Shown piece after piece: positions 60,056-64,000 of a stretch of DNA of 64,000 bases. Both the position numbers and the translations under genes were made by a program. The stretch is from assembly GCF_048128805.1 (NCBI RefSeq), contig NC_136006.1, positions 2,171,169 to 2,235,168 on the forward strand, in the 5' to 3' direction. The stretch's first letter is position 1; each line of letters starts with the position of its first letter. Source of the DNA: Centroberyx gerrardi. Taxonomy: Eukaryota > Chordata > Actinopteri > Beryciformes > Berycidae. The notes under the pieces are model-generated. The model was not told the origin of the DNA, made no database searches, and worked only from the letters and a program-made list of their open reading frames with translations.

Positions 60056-61744
60056 CTATTGGTTAGCTGGCTGAAATCCTGGAGCATTCACAGATAGGCT
60101 TGAGGGGGGTGCATGTGGCCAGGATCCATCAGGTGCATTCTCATGTCTTTGTATGCCAGACCTGTGTTCTGATGAACAATCACGAGCCATATGACCATAC
60201 CCCCCACAGTTGAAACACCTTAGACGTTGCTGGTTGTAAAACTGTGTGGATGGCTGTCTTCCATAGCCTCTTCCTCCACGTCCTCGTCCTCTTCCTCGTC
60301 CTCTGCGCATTTCATTGCCCCAAGTTCCCGTCTGTTGATAAAACATTAACTGTGCAGTTTGGATTTTCTTACTGTGTCTTTGCTCGATGTCAGTCTGGTT
60401 CCTTTCAGCATGAAGGACATGAGCCCAGACTTCGCTGAGAGGTTTGGTTTCCCAGGCGATGCACGTGGCCACGGTTTGGCTCTTCAGCATTGGATGAAGG
60501 CCTTGTATCAACGCATTCTTCAGCAGACTATTATAGGCATCATTATCCTGGTCAACTCCTGAATGGGCAGCAAACACAGATTCCATTCTAGCACGATAAT
60601 CAGTAGCAGACTCACCATCATTTTGCTTGGTCCTGTAGATGTCGGGCCAACTGGTACGTAAGGGATATGCTGTCTTCACAGCAGCATAGAGCTCATCCAT
60701 CTGATCTCTGTAGCCGTGACTGCCTGGATCATGATTTATGTCCCAACTGCCTGGCTTGATGTTCGGCCATCTCAACAGAAAACACCTGCGACATACTGCT
60801 TCCACCTCTGCCAATGTAGGATTATACATTATCAACAACTGTTGCATTGCGATCACCCATTTCTCACCTCCAGTTTTATTGGGGTCCGGCAATTCTGTGG
60901 CAACTTCCTTCAGTTCATCAGGTTGCCATGGCCTGTAGACCAAGACATGCGACTGCCAAAGACCTTTTCCATCATCTGGCTGTGGATTCGGATATATCAT
61001 CATGGGCATCTGATTCACTGTCTCTGTCTGTAGGTTTGCTGCCATACTACGAGTCTGTGGGCGGTGTGTAACAGGAGTACCAGAGGCGGAACCTACATTT
61101 GAAGGAGGAGTTAAAAACCCCAATGAAGCCTCCTTCTCCTTGAGCTCAGACCCTCCCACAGTTTGTAGTGTTGGATAAACATTAGATGGTTGAGGTGGAG
61201 CCTGAGATGTAGGAGGGGCTGAAACTGCCTTCTTCAGAACCGCCCCCTCATCTTCATCATCCTCTTCGTCACTCTCGTCATCACGCATTCCTGAAGGTGG
61301 AGCTATGCGAGAAAGAGCATAGGGGGGAGGCAGATCCCTCTCTCTGTCCCTGAGTTTCTTCATCTTTTTCTTTCTTCTAACCCTTTCTTCTGTTTCCTTA
61401 CATATCTCTGCTGTTCCTTTTGAGAGCATTATATTAGCTGCGGACTTTACTGCCTTAGCCTCTGCTTCTCGCTCCCACTTTTGGAAAGCATGCCAATTTA
61501 CCTTCTTTCTACTCTTCTCACTCAATCTCATCTTTTCCTTCTCTTCTTTTTCTTCCAACATAACCCTACATCTGGTTAAACAATTTACACTCAAAGTACC
61601 TCTCATGGGAAAAATACCTTCAGTAACATAGTGCCAGAGCGGAACCTCATCAACCACACTTTTACCCCATTTGTCTGCCATCACTTTTACAGGACCTACT
61701 AAGGGGTCTGTAAGTGGCTCCAATTTGTCCAATGTATTTCCCAT
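60056..61744 (-). mobile_element. gag region of the endogenous retrovirus
   Basis: Encodes a Gag polyprotein of about 562 residues. It starts MGNTLDKLEP (glycine-2 myristoylation pattern), has a basic lysine/arginine-rich stretch, a PPPY late-domain motif at about residue 149, a capsid-like middle with a DYRARMESVF stretch, an arginine/glycine-rich run and one CCHC zinc knuckle (CFNCGGYGHMARDC) close to the C-terminus. Confidence 0.88.
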
Positions 61745-62618
61745 CTTTCACCCAGTTGTGGTTGCCTTCCCTAATTTTTTTTTTCTTCACACAATTAAAT
61801 CCCCCTAAACAATAACTATCGCAAAAACTAATAATCCCTATATTACAATCAATAATTAGTGTCTGCAGTTCACAAATTTTAAAATACTTCTTCCCAACAT
61901 ACACTCTTAAGTCCTATACCTTGACCACACGTTGTATAACTCCATTCACACAATGCCAATGGAATGTAGCATGATATCAGCCAGGTAGTTTGTACGACAC
62001 TTTCGTTCAGAGCAACGTACCCCTTGTGTGGATAAATACCCACAGGACACTGATATCACCACTTCATTCCCATCCACTCACAATATATCACAAACAATAT
62101 CTCCCCTTAAAACGTTTTTTTTTTTTTTTTTTCGTTCTTATGGGTTTTTTTTTTTTTTTTTTTTAATTTTTCACTCTGGATCCCTTTCTACCCCCTGGGC
62201 TATGTCTCTTTCTACCCCCTGGGCTGTGTCCCTGACAATCTTCCTTATCTAATAATGGCAACCCCCCTGAGGCCTAACTATGCTCCCTGAGCTAACATTT
62301 TACGCCCTCATTAACTACCTAGGTTTCTTTTCCTGTTTCTCTCTCTCTACAACTATGTAAAGACCTCCCTGAGGAAAAATTTTTACTCCCTCCCTGAGGA
62401 AGAGAAAAAAAATTCACAGAAACTCACCACTTGCTCTTTTAAAACGGATGGACGACCCACTGAACACCGCCCGCGCTGATTTCAGGCGGGATCCAGGCCC
62501 CCCTTTTTCTGGAGCGGAATTCTCCCTGAGTCTCCTAGGGACTCCTGTGCACAGTTGAACCCTCAGTCAGTCTCAGACGGCGCTCAGTGATGTGTCCATC
62601 CCATCCTCGTCGCCAAAC
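61745..62618 (-). mobile_element. Leader of the endogenous retrovirus
   Basis: Non-coding leader between the 5' LTR and gag. It holds the primer-binding site (62598-62615, TGGCGACGAGGATGGGAT in the element's sense), expected to include the packaging signal and splice donor. Two T runs on the plus strand lie at 62116-62133 and 62146-62164. Confidence 0.8.
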
Positions 62619-63054
62619 TGTAAATGCAAAAATTTACTTCACCCGTTGTGGGTCAAAATGAATAAGCAAGGTTCAAGAGTCTTCCGTGGATTCTTTATTC
62701 AGCCATGCATGGTTCAGTTCAGTGTTCCAGACAAGCAACAAAGAAGTGACAAAGAACGGAGTTCAGGATCCACTTATATAGGTTAAAGTAAACAAAACTA
62801 TAAATCTTGGCTCATAGCCAAACCCACTTGGTTCAAAACCAAACCCACTAGTTCGGACTTTTTACTGCGTGTCCACCTATAGAATCACTTAAAACCACAC
62901 ATAACCATATATAGTTATCATGCATGCATCCAAGCACTGATTACATCATTGTAGTAAGCAGGACAAAAAACACTCCACTTTCCAGGACAAAGGAAAGCAA
63001 GAACAGAGTGTACTATCCATATAAAAAAGCACATTATACATTTTATTTCTTACA
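62619..63054 (-). repeat. 5' LTR of the endogenous retrovirus
   Basis: 436 bp, same length as the other LTR and without a visible difference from it. Confidence 0.93.
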
Positions 63055-64000
63055 AAACGCTTTCTAAAAAGACATTTAAAATTTGCCTTTCATTTGTTCA
63101 TTTGCTTATTCAGTTTCGGATTCTTTTTCCTTTTCACAATTCATTTTTCGACCAGGTTTACCATTAGAATGCATGTACCTTGGTATCACTTGTTTTACTC
63201 ATTTAAGTGCAATAAATAAAAAAGCGATTTAGCCGCCTTTTGCCTTTTGCATTTGGGTTGACACCACAGAAAAGTTTTTCCTTTTTGCTTTTAGTTTGTC
63301 AATACAGAAGAGGAGTTAAGTGTTACAGAGGTGTGGACAGGACAGGCTCTGTCTTCCGGACAGGACGGACCTCAATTTCAGAGTAAAAGCGTTAGTGTTT
63401 GTCTGTTTGAACCAAGTTGTTAAATTAAACCTGTAGGTTTTAATAAATAACGTTAAAACCATGCTATTAAGTTTTTTAAGCTTCACAGCTAGCTTTTTAA
63501 TGTAAATGTAAAAATGTAGCCTACTTGACAGACCACAGTTACATCAGAATAAGGTTTTTTTTATTATTTTTTTCTTTTTTTTATCCCTCCAGTGGGTTGA
63601 ATACAATTTGAATACAATAGCTTTAACGTTATTTATTCAAACCTACAGGTTTAATTGCCTCCCTCGTCTCTGCCATGCTCTGTTCAGACAGGAAGAAAGA
63701 TGTTAATTACTGTTTAACAACTTGGTTCAAACGGACAAACACTAACTCTGAAATTGAGGTGCGTTGTGTCCAGAAGTCAGAGCCTGTCCTGTCTACACCT
63801 CCGCAACACTTACTCCTTTTCTGTATTGACAAACTAAAAGCAAATGGTTCAACATGGTTCAATTACCTAGTTCCATAAAGTTACTGAAATACCACAAGGT
63901 AATAACGTTACCTAGATGTGTTACTGTCTACAAATCCATTACTAACAAAGGCGAGTTTTGAGCAAATTGTGTAATGTTAAGTTTTACTTTTGTTTTCACA
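63055..64000. repeat. Continuation of the inverted TAAR array past the retrovirus
   Basis: Resumes the TAAR-E 3' flank at the exact point where it was split (compare 44266-44444) and enters another palindromic block (from about 63230), close to 44445-45240 but with a deletion of about 65 bp near 63843. The window ends within this block, so more array units probably follow. Confidence 0.75.

Larger units (their letters stand above)
53916..63054 (-). mobile_element. Endogenous retrovirus, class I (gamma/epsilon-like), about 9.1 kb
   Basis: A fossil provirus on the minus strand with two 436-bp LTRs, a leader, gag, pol and env in the usual order. The target duplication is AAAC (53912-53915, 63055-63058); the matching empty site is seen in the TAAR-D flank at about 44266. 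The primer-binding site (62598-62615) complements the remembered 3' end of tRNA-Ser(GCU). The polypurine tract lies at 54352-54365. The LTR pair looks identical by eye, so insertion is recent on an evolutionary scale. It looks nearly whole, with about one break in the coding region. Gamma/epsilon-like placement rests on the myristoylation-type Gag start, a single zinc knuckle, gag and pol in one frame across an amber codon, and env overlapping the end of pol. Confidence 0.93.

Overview
The window looks like teleost (probably percomorph) nuclear DNA. The evidence is a cluster of spliced G-protein-coupled receptors with teleost trace-amine-associated receptor (TAAR) signatures, set in sequence dense with fish-type LINEs, SINEs, hAT and Harbinger-like DNA elements, Ty3/Gypsy fossils and one young endogenous retrovirus. 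No bacterial operon, CRISPR array or rRNA is visible. The only likely host protein-coding genes are five two-exon olfactory-type TAARs.

Layout. 1-6.7 kb is repeat-rich: hAT-like pieces, an L1-like LINE remnant, a tRNA-derived SINE and a LINE endonuclease piece. TAAR-A (minus) is at 6.7-7.9 kb. 8-20.5 kb is a nest of repeats: a non-autonomous hAT with an 8-bp target duplication, a Gypsy fossil, an L2/Rex1-like LINE 3' end, and a terminal-inverted-repeat element that holds a LINE fragment and a Harbinger-like element carrying a Myb/SANT exon. From 20.5 kb the window is a segmental duplication: two direct units of about 9-10 kb (TAAR-B and TAAR-C, both minus), then a switch of orientation at 39.1-41.5 kb occupied by an L2-like LINE, then an inverted arm (TAAR-D and TAAR-E, both plus) that runs past the window end. 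Each intergenic segment carries the same old Gypsy fossil with integrase ahead of reverse transcriptase (Gmr1-like order), a small DNA element and a palindromic AT-rich block. Two solo LTRs are present in some unit copies and absent from others.

The downstream flank of TAAR-E is split by an endogenous retrovirus of about 9.1 kb (53.9-63.1 kb, minus strand) with two 436-bp LTRs that look identical by eye, a 4-bp target duplication, a tRNA-Ser-type primer site, and recognisable gag, pol and env. It is treated here as a young fossil.

How the genes relate. The five TAARs share exon structure, a phase-2 intron of about 0.24-0.28 kb, a conserved 5'-proximal block and an almost constant backbone, and differ mainly in TM2/TM3, TM4-ECL2 and TM5 residues that line the ligand pocket. 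All lack the classical amine aspartate at 3.32 but keep an aspartate at 5.42, the arrangement known for non-classical teleost TAARs. TAAR-C has a glutamate at 3.32. The array appears to be a recently and repeatedly duplicated set of odorant receptors in which backbone identity is maintained while pocket residues diverge. Coordinates of repeat edges without visible target duplications are approximate.
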